Of a stretch of DNA of 53,827 nucleotides, positions 1 to 8,181 are shown piece after piece. The stretch spans positions 1-53,827 of the forward strand of contig CAZLOJ010000006.1 in assembly GCA_964561165.1 (NCBI GenBank). The letters are read 5' to 3'. The position numbers and the translations under genes are program-made. Below the pieces are notes generated by a model. That model saw only the letters and a program-made list of their open reading frames with translations. It made no database searches and was not told where the DNA came from. Positions within the stretch are counted from its first letter, which is position 1. The number at the start of each line of letters is the position of its first letter. This DNA comes from IMCC26077 sp964561165 (GTDB lineage: Bacteria; Actinomycetota; Actinomycetes; Nanopelagicales; Nanopelagicaceae).

Positions 1-1423
1 CGAATTGAAGAGCGACGCCATCTGCGCTCTTAATCTGCTTGCCGTCAATCGTGGATGCCTGTACACCGACTGCCCCAACATATACAGGTGCATTACTTAC
101 TAGAATCTTCGCTCCATTGTTAGCCAAATATGGTTGTCCGACCAAAGGTTTGCCATCTGCCGCAAGCGCAACGCTACCTACAGAATCCGCTAACACTTCC
201 GCTAAAACTGGTTCACCCGCTCCATTCCGAAGAACTACTCCCTTTGAGTTAAGAACTGGCGGAACGTACACAACTTCACCGTTACCTGCCTTTACCGCAC
301 GACCGGAAGAATCTAACAACGGAAGTGCGAGCACAGGGCTACCAGAGCTGTCATAGATTGGCTCGCTCTTTCCAAAGGTAATTAACTTTGTCATCAGCAC
401 TTTATCGCCATCAAGAACTGGTTCACCTGAACTATTGAGAACAGGGCGAACCATAATTGGCAAACCGTTCTTATCTACGAAGACAGAGTTCCCGTCTTTG
501 ATTACTGGTGCGGTAGTAAGAGGTTTTCCATCAGGGCCCGTTAAGACTTTGTCATCGCTACCAAGCACATTAAGAAGCACAACTGGCGCTTTCTTCTTGC
601 TCGGACTACCTGGAACAATCCGATCTACGTAGATGATCTGGCCGCCTTCGCTCTTTGCTACCTGAGCTCGAACAACTTCACCTTTATCGTCGACAACTGC
701 TTTTCCAGATGAACCCAAGATTGGCTGCAGGACTAACGCTTTTCCATTCTCGTCTGTGAGATCCGTTCCAGATTCATCTTTCGCCACAACTGTTTTGACT
801 TTGTTTCCTTTTGCGTCTAATACTTCTTGACCTTCCGTTGCCGTCTTGGCGACTGTCGCAATTGAGGCAATCTTGGCCTCTGCTTCAATGAGCTTCTGCT
901 TCGCCGCAGTCGCTGCATCCGCCTGAACTGCTAATTCGGTTATCTTCTTGTTCGCGTCAGCAAGTCGAGTGTTCTGCTCCTGGACTTGTTGTTCGTAAGT
1001 TTTTACTTGGGTTGCAGCTTTAGCTTCAGCGCTCTTTACCGCATCGTTCTTCTGGGCTATCTCTGCTTTTAACGCAGTAATCTCCGCTTGAAGTTCGAGG
1101 ATTTGCTTATTAAGAGTCGCAATTTGAGTAGCACTCGTATCGACAGGTGCAGCAATAGGGGCTGTTGGAGTGGTCGGAGCGCTAGATGGAGCATATTGCG
1201 ATGCGTATGGGTCGTAACTTGGATTAGGTGTATAGGTCGGTAAAGGAGTTAAGCGCGTGTAGTCGCACTGAGTGCCGCCACCAGGCAAGGTGGTTTCAAC
1301 AACTGAGTGATCAGCGAGCGGCTGGCACGCTGCTTGTGCAGTTGTAGCAGTGATCAGCGAGAGGCTCGTCGCGGACATCACTATGGAGAGGATTGCCCTG
1401 CTTAATGTGAACTTTTTCCGCAT
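1..1423 (-). CDS. Secreted coiled-coil protein with DxxGxPV repeats (3' end beyond window)
   Basis: An open frame of 474 codons runs from an ATG at 1423 to the left edge without a stop, so the C-terminus is missing. Residues 1-31 form a signal peptide (basic MRKK, hydrophobic core, cleavage after TAQA). A Pro/Ser/Thr-rich linker follows (about 58-95), then a long Ala/Gln/Glu/Lys heptad-like helix (about 100-195) that looks like a coiled coil. From about residue 200 to the edge there is a run of short beta-turn repeats of the form [D/N]xxGx[PA][VLI], for example DENGKAL, DKNGLPI, NSSGEPV, DSSGSPV and AADGKPL, spaced mostly 13-21 residues apart. The start has no Shine-Dalgarno but TATCCT lies six bases upstream, suggesting a leaderless transcript. 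Function is not recognised; an exported surface or envelope fibre is an inference from the architecture. Confidence 0.85.
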   Translation of the reverse strand, partial: MRKKFTLSRAILSIVMSATSLSLITATTAQAACQPLADHSVVETTLPGGGTQCDYTRLTPLPTYTPNPSYDPYASQYAPSSAPTTPTAPIAAPVDTSATQIATLNKQILELQAEITALKAEIAQKNDAVKSAEAKAATQVKTYEQQVQEQNTRLADANKKITELAVQADAATAAKQKLIEAEAKIASIATVAKTATEGQEVLDAKGNKVKTVVAKDESGTDLTDENGKALVLQPILGSSGKAVVDDKGEVVRAQVAKSEGGQIIYVDRIVPGSPSKKKAPVVLLNVLGSDDKVLTGPDGKPLTTAPVIKDGNSVFVDKNGLPIMVRPVLNSSGEPVLDGDKVLMTKLITFGKSEPIYDSSGSPVLALPLLDSSGRAVKAGNGEVVYVPPVLNSKGVVLRNGAGEPVLAEVLADSVGSVALAADGKPLVGQPYLANNGAKILVSNAPVYVGAVGVQASTIDGKQIKSADGVALQF

Positions 1424-1429
1424 TACCCA

Positions 1430-1435
1430 AGGATA
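1430..1435 (-). promoter_or_regulatory. -10 element TATCCT, leaderless start of the repeat protein
   Basis: TATCCT on the minus strand ends six bases before the ATG at 1423, and no ribosome binding site is visible between. This fits the TANNNT-N6-start pattern seen at many genes in this window. Confidence 0.5.
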
Positions 1436-1460
1436 AAGGTGAAGTTTCGAGAGTAAAAGG

Positions 1461-1486
1461 AAAGGTAGGGATTTGCCCCTACCTTT
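1461..1486 (-). terminator. Hairpin downstream of the MR/MLE gene
   Basis: A perfect 10-bp inverted repeat (AAAGGTAGGG and CCCTACCTTT) with a 6-base loop lies 58 bases after the stop of the upstream minus-strand gene. On the minus strand it is followed by CCTTTTACTC, a weak T tract, so it probably acts as an intrinsic terminator that separates the MR/MLE gene from the secreted repeat protein. Confidence 0.65.
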
Positions 1487-1543
1487 CTGACATTAATTGT
1501 CGAACTTGAAGATAACTCAGAAGAGATCAGGCCAACTGGCGGC

Positions 1544-2722
1544 TTAGACGTTCGGGGTGGAGTAGAGGGTTTTGCCCTTTACCTTGATTTCAGCCTCGAC
1601 CAGGTATTTCTTCACAGCCGCGGTATTGATGGTGATGCCCGTTCCTGGAGCATCTGGCGCTTCGATCATCCCATCAGAACCAACATCGATTCGGTTGACA
1701 GTCAACTCTTGGCAGAGCAACTTCGGTTCCATTGGATATTCGGTGATGTTTGATTCCTTCAAACCCGCAAAAGGTTGGAGTGAAGAGGAGAGCGCAGATT
1801 GCGAAGTGAAGGTGTGATTTACATACTTCACGCCTTTCGAAGTTGCGTACTGCGCGACGCGATATGCATTTCCGATTCCACCTACGTAACCGGTATCAAT
1901 TTGAATAAAACCTACTCCGCCGTAATCGATTAATTGCTCTGCTTGGAATGCGTTATGTGCACCTTCGCCACCGGCAAGTTTCACTTTGCTGGAACGCTTG
2001 GCTAATTCACCATACTCAGCAAGCGCGTACCCATCGAAAGGTTCCTCGTACCAATAGACATTTGCTTCGGCGAGCGCAGGCAAACGTTTTGCAGCAGCTT
2101 CAATATCATCTTTAAATACAGTTCCGGCATCAATCATGAGATAGCCATCTGCACCGATTCCTTCACGAGCGGCATGGATGTGCGCTGCATCATCTTCGAC
2201 GGTAGTCAGACCAAATGGACCCCAACCAAATTTGATTGCCTTGAAACCTTTGCTTCGCATATCGACAGCCTTCTGCTTTGTCTCAGCAGCAGTGTCGCCA
2301 AAAAGCACAGAAGCGTAAGGGAGCTTTCGCTCAGTCTTGTTATATCCAAGTAGTTTCCAGATTGGCTCTTCTTTCGCGCGACCCAAGCAATCCCAAAGTG
2401 CAATTTCAATACCTGAAATAAGAAGATCGCTTTGGAGCAATCCGTAAAAGGAGTTCTGGCGAACATTGCGATAGACCTGTCGGATATCTTCTGGAGAATC
2501 AAGACGTTGACCTAATACTGAGTCGATTACAGGATGGCACCCGCTATGTGACATTGGAGTAATCCAGCTGGTGATACCAACCATCGGCGAACAAACTGCC
2601 TCACCCCAACCAACATGTCCATTAGAGGTAACGCGACATAACAACGAATCCTGGCTTCCATCTCCGATATCTAAAACCTCGGGCATGCGAAGGTAGAAGA
2701 GATCAACGGAATCAATTTTCAT
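1544..2722 (-). CDS. Mandelate racemase/muconate lactonizing family enzyme (acid-sugar dehydratase-like)
   Basis: This 392-residue protein belongs to the enolase superfamily, which abstracts an alpha proton from a carboxylate substrate in a Mg-dependent barrel. The N-terminal capping domain covers about 1-125. In the barrel one sees the catalytic lysine in KAIKFGWG (K164), the three metal ligands in MIDAG (D198), YWYEEP (E226/227) and GGEG (E253), and the Asp-His dyad in IQIDTG (D276) and VNHTF (H303), which places it in the mandelate racemase subgroup. The first Lys of the usual KxK motif is Ala here, as in the second family member at 50949-52082. Such proteins are often sugar-acid dehydratases, but the substrate cannot be read from sequence. 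The start has an AAAGG site. An SGNH hydrolase lies 39 bases upstream on the same strand, so they may be co-transcribed. Confidence 0.88.
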   Translation of the reverse strand: MKIDSVDLFYLRMPEVLDIGDGSQDSLLCRVTSNGHVGWGEAVCSPMVGITSWITPMSHSGCHPVIDSVLGQRLDSPEDIRQVYRNVRQNSFYGLLQSDLLISGIEIALWDCLGRAKEEPIWKLLGYNKTERKLPYASVLFGDTAAETKQKAVDMRSKGFKAIKFGWGPFGLTTVEDDAAHIHAAREGIGADGYLMIDAGTVFKDDIEAAAKRLPALAEANVYWYEEPFDGYALAEYGELAKRSSKVKLAGGEGAHNAFQAEQLIDYGGVGFIQIDTGYVGGIGNAYRVAQYATSKGVKYVNHTFTSQSALSSSLQPFAGLKESNITEYPMEPKLLCQELTVNRIDVGSDGMIEAPDAPGTGITINTAAVKKYLVEAEIKVKGKTLYSTPNV

Positions 2723-2761
2723 CGAAGGAACCTTTCTCGTCTCGTTAAGTGTCGTTAGGTG

Positions 2762-3538
2762 TTAATTCATTTGTACTGGCGCGCTATGTTTGGGGGAACG
2801 GCCATCGCCTGAGGATACTCCACGGATTCTCCTCGACATCCATGGAATAAGAAAGGTGATGAACCAGCGCAGGTCATCATAGATTTTCGCTAGTAACGAA
2901 CGGCGCGGTAGCGGCGGTAAATCACTGCGCCAATTAGGGTCAAATGGTCCCCCGATTGACTGCAACACACCTTGCGCAACTCGATGATGTCCAGCTGGGT
3001 TGAGGTGGAGCCGATCTTTATCGAGGAACCTTCTACTTCCAATCTCGGGATCTGCTGTCGCCTCGAGCACTATCGCGCCAACTTCGGCGCCCATGTCGCG
3101 GACGACTTTATTAAATGCGCTAAAGCGCTGATGCCATAAATCTTGCATCTTCCCTGATTTCGCAACGCGTTCAACTGCAGTGAAGAGCATTAGCTGGCAT
3201 CCAGTTGCACTCAGTTGTCGAACTGCTTCTTGATATTTCGGAAGCACAGCATGTGGTTCGTAACTTGGTCGGAGTAAATCATTGGCGCCTGCATGGAATG
3301 AGACAAGTGTTTCGCTCCCTTCAATCCACTGCAGCGCAACAGGAACCTGATCTTCAATTACTTGCCCAACTAATTTCCCACGGACGGCAAGATTGAGATA
3401 CGTGAATCCAGGAGTCTGTGTTGCCAACGCTTGTGCAACGCGATCTGCCCAACCGCGATATTGACCATTGATTAATTCATCTTGCATTCCTTCAGTGAAG
3501 GAATCACCTAGCGCAATAAAACGTGTATAACGTGCCAT
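2762..3538 (-). CDS. SGNH/GDSL-type hydrolase
   Basis: A 258-residue cytoplasmic-looking esterase or lipase of the SGNH family. The four blocks are readable: GDSFTEG with nucleophile S13, a glycine region near VRGK (about 53), GANDLL with N86, and DRLHLN with D175 and H178 as the rest of the catalytic triad. Family members remove acyl or acetyl groups from sugars, lipids or thioesters; the substrate here is unknown. No signal peptide is visible. The last roughly 50 residues are basic with a hydrophobic stretch (ITFLIPW), possibly a membrane contact. It sits between rlmB and the MR/MLE enzyme on the same strand, 35 bases after rlmB, so it may be the distal part of the carD-ispD-ispF-cysS-rlmB operon. 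Confidence 0.85.
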   Translation of the reverse strand: MARYTRFIALGDSFTEGMQDELINGQYRGWADRVAQALATQTPGFTYLNLAVRGKLVGQVIEDQVPVALQWIEGSETLVSFHAGANDLLRPSYEPHAVLPKYQEAVRQLSATGCQLMLFTAVERVAKSGKMQDLWHQRFSAFNKVVRDMGAEVGAIVLEATADPEIGSRRFLDKDRLHLNPAGHHRVAQGVLQSIGGPFDPNWRSDLPPLPRRSLLAKIYDDLRWFITFLIPWMSRRIRGVSSGDGRSPKHSAPVQMN

Positions 3539-3573
3539 ATCAACTCACTCTTGTTACTTGTTTTTCTTACTTC

Positions 3574-4497
3574 TTACTTGTTACTTCGCTTCTCCGAAAC
3601 CGAATATAGAGCGATTGCCGCTGCAACGCTCGCATTGAGCGACTCCATATCCGAAGACATCGGAATCGAGACTACTAAGTCACAGCTCTCGCGCACTAGC
3701 CGCGATAGACCTTTGCCTTCTCCGCCAATGACAATCATGAGCGGTTCATCAGCTACTGCCATCTCAGAGAGCGGCACATCGCCGCCTGCATCTAGGCCAA
3801 CGACAAAATATCCCTCGCTCTGCAGGTCGTGAATGGTTGCCGTCATGTTCTTTATCTGCACGACCGGCGTCCGTGCCGCTGCGCCAGCAGAAGATTTCCA
3901 TGCCACCGCAGTCATTCCGGCCGCACGGCGCTCGGGAATCACGATTGCACTTGCACCAAAAGCGCAGGCGCTGCGAATAATCGCACCCAGATTTCGTGGA
4001 TCTGTCACGCCATCAAGAGCAACAAGTAAAGGAACGCCCGAAATCTTGCTAACAACTTCATTTAATGGGCGGAATTTATATGGTGCGACTCGGAGTGCAA
4101 CTCCTTGGTGAGCAGGATATGGGTCGAGCTCTTTCCGATTGATATCAATAACTTCAATTCGAGCCTGTCGCGCCAATTCAACAATCTCTGTTATTCGTTC
4201 ATCGATATCGACGCCACGAGCAACCATCACTCGCTTCACTGCTATCCCAGCCCGCAGCGCTTCTAAAACCGGATTGCGACCAACGATGACATCGTCTTGC
4301 ACTTCATATTCGCGCGGTGCATTTTGCTCGCGCTCACCCTTCGGACGGCGCGCGGAACTCTTTGGCTTGCTTGCCGCTGCAGCTTTTCGCTTCGCCGCTG
4401 GATGGTAGGTGCGATCCTCAGCTTTTGGCGTTGGCCCTTTTCCAGCAAGACGTCGCTTGTTATTGCCACCTGAGCCTGGCTTCTTCTTTGCGACCAT
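3574..4497 (-). CDS. rlmB: 23S rRNA (guanosine-2'-O-)-methyltransferase RlmB-like (SpoU family)
   Basis: A 307-residue SPOUT-fold methyltransferase. The first 70 or so residues are a basic Lys/Ala/Pro-rich extension typical of actinobacterial members. Then comes the SpoU substrate-binding domain (VIVGRNPVLEAL, about 73-84) and the three SAM/knot motifs: DPRNLGAIIRSACAFG, IGGEGKGLSRLV and SLNASVAAAIALY. The E. coli relative methylates G2251 in the peptidyl-transferase P-loop of 23S rRNA with S-adenosylmethionine. The start ATG shares its first base with the last base of the cysS stop region (position 4497), so the two are translationally coupled. The order cysS-rlmB matches Mycobacterium. The exact rRNA target is inferred from the family. 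Confidence 0.9.
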   Translation of the reverse strand: MVAKKKPGSGGNNKRRLAGKGPTPKAEDRTYHPAAKRKAAAASKPKSSARRPKGEREQNAPREYEVQDDVIVGRNPVLEALRAGIAVKRVMVARGVDIDERITEIVELARQARIEVIDINRKELDPYPAHQGVALRVAPYKFRPLNEVVSKISGVPLLVALDGVTDPRNLGAIIRSACAFGASAIVIPERRAAGMTAVAWKSSAGAAARTPVVQIKNMTATIHDLQSEGYFVVGLDAGGDVPLSEMAVADEPLMIVIGGEGKGLSRLVRESCDLVVSIPMSSDMESLNASVAAAIALYSVSEKRSNK

Positions 4498-5885
4498 TAT
4501 TTACTCCACCGTGGCCCTTCTGGAGTGTCCTCGATAGTAAGACCCAACGAGGTGATGGAATCTCTAATCCGATCAGCGCTCGCGAAATCTTTTCGCGCGC
4601 GTGCAGCTTCTCGTTCATCAAGAAGCGTTTTGACTAGCCCGGAGACTACATCGCTCAGGCCCGCATCGTTGCTTGACCACGTCGAATCCCATGGATCGCA
4701 TCCCAACACAGCGAGCGCTCCGCGAACTTCAGAGGCTTTCCGCTCTAGCAGCGCATTATCTTTCGCGGTGGCCGCATTATTTCCATCGCGAACTAATTCA
4801 GAGATAACAGCAAGCGCTGCTGGGACAGCCAAATCATCGTCCATTGCTTTGGCAAAATCATCGGCAATCGCACTCTCTGGCACCTTTCCCAATTGCGCGG
4901 CAGTGCGTTTCAAGAAGCTTTCAATACGACGGAAATTAACAGCCGATTCATCGAGCGCTTCTGGAGAGTATTCCAACATCGAGCGATAGTGCGCACTTCC
5001 TAAGTACCAGCGGAGCTCAATACCTCGCACTCGCTTTAACAACTCATGAATGCGCAAGGTATTGCCGAGGGACTTGCTCATCTTCTCGCCAGCAGTCGTC
5101 ACCCATGCGTTATGCAGCCATCGTTGGGCAAATGGATACCCTGCACCATTAGATTGAGCGATCTCATTTTCATGGTGCGGGAAGATCAGATCCAAACCAC
5201 CGGCATGGATATCAAACTTCTCGCCAAGGTATGCCTGTGCCATTGCAGAGCATTCGATATGCCAACCGGGGCGACCATTTCCCCATGGCGTTGGCCACGA
5301 AGGCTCCCCTGGTTTTGCACTCTTCCATAGCGCGAAATCTTGCGGATTCTTCTTCAGTGAAAGCATCGCTTCATCGGTATCGGGGCTGGATTGGAGATCA
5401 TCGATCTTCTGACCTGAGAGCGCGAGATATTCATCGAGTGCGCGAACATCCAAATAAACATCACCGTTCGCAACAGCATATGCCTTACCGCGGTCAATCA
5501 GGCGCGCAATCAATTCAACCATCTGCGTGATGTGGCCAGTAGCACGCGGTTCATAGGTAGGCGGCAATACATTGAGCTCTGCATATGCCGCGGTAAATAC
5601 CCGTTCATATTTCTGTGCAAGTGCCCACCACGGCATCTCTTCATGGATAGCGTTATGCAGGATCTTGTCGTCAATATCTGTAACGTTGCGGATGAAGGTC
5701 ACGTGATAGCCACTTGCGATTAACCAGCGCCGCAAAATATCGAAGTTGATTCCACTTCGAATATGACCGATATGTGGCGGGGCCTGCACAGTTGCGCCGC
5801 AGAGATATATCCCAACCTTCCCTGATTCAATCGGAGTGAAAGGTGTGATCTCGCGAGTGAGCGTGTTATAGAGAGTAAGGCTCAT
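4497..5885 (-). CDS. cysS: Cysteinyl-tRNA synthetase
   Basis: A 462-residue class I aminoacyl-tRNA synthetase that charges tRNA-Cys. Visible signatures are YLCGATVQ with the first zinc cysteine (C29), the HIGH motif as HIGH at 38-41, WHIECSAM (second zinc cysteine), HHENEIAQ (further zinc ligands) and KMSKSLGN near residue 270. The C-terminal helical anticodon-binding region ends in the standard form (ADRIRDSITSLG). Full length and the presence of that C-terminal domain favour CysS over the mycothiol ligase MshC. The start overlaps the ispF stop in ATGA (5882-5885). It is part of the carD-ispD-ispF-cysS-rlmB operon order conserved in Actinomycetota. Confidence 0.96.
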   Translation of the reverse strand: MSLTLYNTLTREITPFTPIESGKVGIYLCGATVQAPPHIGHIRSGINFDILRRWLIASGYHVTFIRNVTDIDDKILHNAIHEEMPWWALAQKYERVFTAAYAELNVLPPTYEPRATGHITQMVELIARLIDRGKAYAVANGDVYLDVRALDEYLALSGQKIDDLQSSPDTDEAMLSLKKNPQDFALWKSAKPGEPSWPTPWGNGRPGWHIECSAMAQAYLGEKFDIHAGGLDLIFPHHENEIAQSNGAGYPFAQRWLHNAWVTTAGEKMSKSLGNTLRIHELLKRVRGIELRWYLGSAHYRSMLEYSPEALDESAVNFRRIESFLKRTAAQLGKVPESAIADDFAKAMDDDLAVPAALAVISELVRDGNNAATAKDNALLERKASEVRGALAVLGCDPWDSTWSSNDAGLSDVVSGLVKTLLDEREAARARKDFASADRIRDSITSLGLTIEDTPEGPRWSK

Positions 5886-6358
5886 GATTGCCGCACAATC
5901 AAAGCGGTAGCAATAGCTGCAATTCCCTCGCCAGCACCAGTGAAACCAAGTCCGTCTGTGGTGGTAGCACTGAGCGAAACTTGTGCACCACCAAGTGCGG
6001 TAGAGAGCGCCCGCTCACCCTCTTCACGACGAGTTGCGATCTTGGGTCGATTTCCGATGACTTGCACAGCCACATTTTCGATACGAAAGCCCGCAGTAGT
6101 TAATCGATTGAAAACCTCACTTAACAGCGCAGTGCCGCTTGCACCTGCCCATTGAGGATCGGATGTGCCGAAGACGGAACCCAAATCGCCGAGATGAGCA
6201 GCAGATAGGAGCGCGTCGCACATCGCATGTGCAGCGACGTCACCATCAGAGTGTCCTGCTATTCCCACGTCATCTGGCCACGTCAATCCTGCAAGATGCA
6301 TCGGTTTATTCGAGGAGAATTTATGTGCATCGAATCCAATGCCAGTTAAAAATGTCAT
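5882..6358 (-). CDS. ispF: 2-C-methyl-D-erythritol 2,4-cyclodiphosphate synthase
   Basis: This 158-residue enzyme performs the fifth step of the MEP isoprenoid pathway, closing the cyclic diphosphate with loss of CMP. The metal ligands Asp and His in GIGFDAHKF (residues 5-13), the HSDGDVAAHA segment (third metal His) and the C-terminal KATTTDGLGFTG-type CDP loop (here ATTTDGLGFTGAGEG) are present. I chose the ATG at 6358, which overlaps the ispD stop as TGATG, rather than the in-frame ATG nine codons earlier, because homologues start immediately before the GIGFD segment and the overlap gives coupling. It runs directly into cysS with an ATGA overlap. Confidence 0.95.
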   Translation of the reverse strand: MTFLTGIGFDAHKFSSNKPMHLAGLTWPDDVGIAGHSDGDVAAHAMCDALLSAAHLGDLGSVFGTSDPQWAGASGTALLSEVFNRLTTAGFRIENVAVQVIGNRPKIATRREEGERALSTALGGAQVSLSATTTDGLGFTGAGEGIAAIATALIVRQS

Positions 6359-7044
6359 CACTGCACCGCTAACTCTTGCGCCCACGTTAGATCATCGAGC
6401 GTAGTGATCTTCCGAGCTAGAGGACTTCCTGGAATGACTTTTACCGGTACCCCCAAAAGTGCGACGAGCGCTCCATCATCTGTCGCTTCAGCGCCGGTCG
6501 CGTGCGCAGCGGTAATGACGTCAAAAGTAAATCCTTGTGGAGTTTGGACGGCGCGAAGCGAATTGCGATCAGGGGTATTGACGACATATCCGTGCTGATC
6601 CACCACCTTGATCGTGTCGATGACATCGAGGGCTGGTACTACTGCGCGTTCACCCGTCTCCAATTGAGCGATGACGCGCTCAACCAGGTTTGTTGGTGCA
6701 AAGGCGCGAGCAGCGTCATGAATCAAAACATATTTAGTGGTCACAGGAAGCGCTGCTAACGCATTGGCTACGCTTTGACTCCGCGTTGCACCACCGGTGA
6801 CTACAACAACCTGTGCAGAAAGGTGCGCCTGTGAGAAAATCGATCGAAAGTTCTCTTCGAATCCAGGTGGCGCTGCAATCACAATGTTCGCAGCGATTGG
6901 CGAAATGTTCCGGGCAGCTCTTTCGATCAGGGTTTGCGTGGCAATTTCAACAAGGGCTTTCGGGATTCCTACGCCTAGTCGCTCCCCACTACCTGCTGCG
7001 GGAATGATTACTGCGGTTTGTGATTGGCTCATCTGACGAGCCAA
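6358..7044 (-). CDS. ispD: 2-C-methyl-D-erythritol 4-phosphate cytidylyltransferase
   Basis: A 228-residue nucleotidyltransferase of the MEP pathway that joins CMP to methylerythritol phosphate. The N-terminal CTP-binding loop VIIPAAGSGERLG (about 12-24) with the conserved Arg and the following Lys in IPKAL, the VLIHDAARAF segment (about 108) and the TPQGF motif (about 165) are seen. The annotated first Met lies one base before the end of carD; an alternative start is the Met five codons in (MSQSQ). It overlaps ispF by one base. Adjacent ispD and ispF, which in some bacteria are fused, encode two of the three middle steps of the pathway and are presumably expressed together. Confidence 0.95.
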   Translation of the reverse strand: MARQMSQSQTAVIIPAAGSGERLGVGIPKALVEIATQTLIERAARNISPIAANIVIAAPPGFEENFRSIFSQAHLSAQVVVVTGGATRSQSVANALAALPVTTKYVLIHDAARAFAPTNLVERVIAQLETGERAVVPALDVIDTIKVVDQHGYVVNTPDRNSLRAVQTPQGFTFDVITAAHATGAEATDDGALVALLGVPVKVIPGSPLARKITTLDDLTWAQELAVQ

Positions 7045-7527
7045 TTAGGAGGCGAGCACCTCGTCGAGAATGCCTTCTGCCTTAACTTCATCAGTCTTCT
7101 CGGCGAGCGCCAATTCGCTAATTAAAATCTGTCGAGCTTTTGCCAACATTCGCTTTTCGCCAGCTGATAGACCGCGATCGAGATCACGGCGGTAGAGGTC
7201 GCGAACAACTTCTGCGACCTTAATGACATCGCCCGATGCAAGTTTCTCAAGGTTTGCCTTATAACGACGGGACCAGTTCGTTGGCTCCTCGGTATACGGC
7301 TGGCGAAGTACTCCGAATACTCGGTCGAGTCCGGCGCTATCAACGACATCACGAACGCCTACGAGATCAACATTGTCAGCGGGCACTCGGACTGTGAGAT
7401 CACCTTGGGTGACCTTAAGCACGAGATAGGTCTTCTCCTCACCCTTAATGATGCGCGTTTCAATCGCTTCGATTAGCGCTGCACCGTGGTGGGGGTAAAC
7501 GACTGTTTCGCCGACTTTGAATGACAT
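7045..7527 (-). CDS. carD: CarD-family RNA polymerase-binding transcription factor
   Basis: About 160 residues. CarD binds the RNA polymerase beta subunit and stabilises open complexes, notably at rRNA promoters. The N-terminal Tudor-like RNAP-interaction domain starts with MSFKVGETVVYPHHGAA, and the helical DNA-binding region carries TNWSRRYKANLEKL with the conserved Trp that wedges into the upstream edge of the bubble. The long frame extends 17 codons further upstream, but all homologues known to me begin at the Met before the FKVGxTVVYP segment, so the start at 7527 is used; an intermediate Met (MKLT) with GAGAGG close upstream is the alternative. It leads the ispD-ispF-cysS-rlmB operon and is divergent from the lipoprotein gene. 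Confidence 0.95.
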   Translation of the reverse strand: MSFKVGETVVYPHHGAALIEAIETRIIKGEEKTYLVLKVTQGDLTVRVPADNVDLVGVRDVVDSAGLDRVFGVLRQPYTEEPTNWSRRYKANLEKLASGDVIKVAEVVRDLYRRDLDRGLSAGEKRMLAKARQILISELALAEKTDEVKAEGILDEVLAS

Positions 7528-7578
7528 AGTGAGCTTCATCCGCCTCTCGTGGGTGGCTGTACGAATGATGAGAGTCAT

Positions 7579-7584
7579 ATTCTA
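7579..7584 (-). promoter_or_regulatory. Probable -10 element TAGAAT upstream of carD
   Basis: TAGAAT, five of six matches to TATAAT, lies on the minus strand about 50 bases before the carD start, implying a leader of about 45 bases. No good -35 is found 16-18 bases further upstream (TTTTTT at the expected position). Confidence 0.4.
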
Positions 7585-7689
7585 CCAGCCAATTCCGACA
7601 GAAAAAATCGGCGATTTCTCGGTATATTTCCCCAAGAATTCCAGTTGACAAATTCGCTTTTTTCACTTTTCCCGGGGAGAATTACCGCC

Positions 7690-8181
7690 ATGCAAAGAAA
7701 GTTCAGTGCGCGTCTCACACTTCTTATCGCGATGTTGCTCTTAGTAACAGGATGCGGTGCAGGTCCAAACGCCCCGACTCGATTAATTAAGCAAGTCACT
7801 GATGGCGTCGAAAAGAATGTGGGCGATATCAAGCTCGTACATATTCTCTTAGTGGCACAAGCTGATGGCAGCGCAATTCTCGTAGGAACGATGATTAATG
7901 ATGGCGCTGCGCCAGAGCAACTCACAGCTCTTTATGTCAACGGAATTCCAGCAAGCGTCACGCCTATTGCGCCGGTACTCGCGCCAAATACACCTCTGAT
8001 TTTTGCTGGTGAGACTGCAAATGCTTTGGCGGTTATTCCTAATTTGAATGTGAAGGCCGGCAAGCACGTCACAATGCAGATTGGCTTCAATCGTTCAGGT
8101 TCGGAAACCCTAGAAGTGCTCGTTCGCGATCGCTCAGGTGAATTTGCGAATGTCGGACCGGATGCAATCAGCGCTAGTTAG
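7690..8181 (+). CDS. LpqE-like lipoprotein
   Basis: A 163-residue exported lipoprotein. The signal peptide (MQRKFSARLTLLIAMLLLV) ends in a lipobox LVTGC, so the cysteine near residue 22 should be lipidated and the mature protein anchored outside the membrane. The remainder is a beta-sandwich-like domain without obvious catalytic residues. I chose the ATG at 7690 because it has the GGGGAGA ribosome site at 7674-7680 and gives the complete signal peptide. Its position, divergent from carD and on the radA side, equals that of lpqE (Rv3584) in Mycobacterium tuberculosis, and the domain fits that family. The function of LpqE is not well defined. The last eight bases overlap the 3' end of regX3. 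Confidence 0.8.
   Translation: MQRKFSARLTLLIAMLLLVTGCGAGPNAPTRLIKQVTDGVEKNVGDIKLVHILLVAQADGSAILVGTMINDGAAPEQLTALYVNGIPASVTPIAPVLAPNTPLIFAGETANALAVIPNLNVKAGKHVTMQIGFNRSGSETLEVLVRDRSGEFANVGPDAISAS

Noticed and set aside
39..632. Plus-strand open frames at the left edge
   Set aside because: They lie opposite a continuous minus-strand frame with a signal peptide, coiled coil and repeats; they have no recognisable protein features.
3539..3573. Repeated TTACTT/TTACTTGT units between rlmB and the SGNH hydrolase
   Set aside because: A short low-complexity stretch around the stop codon; no unit length or symmetry is stable enough to call a repeat element.
4497..5885. Mycothiol ligase MshC instead of CysS
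   Set aside because: The protein is full CysS length, has the C-terminal anticodon-binding domain and sits in the conserved cysS position before rlmB.
6359..6385. Nine-codon N-terminal extension of ispF
   Set aside because: It overlaps the ispD end and is not part of the conserved domain; the ATG at 6358 gives a TGATG junction.
7645..7650. TTGACA upstream of the lipoprotein gene as a -35 element
   Set aside because: Seventeen bases downstream there is TTTCCC, not a -10, and that position collides with the ribosome site.
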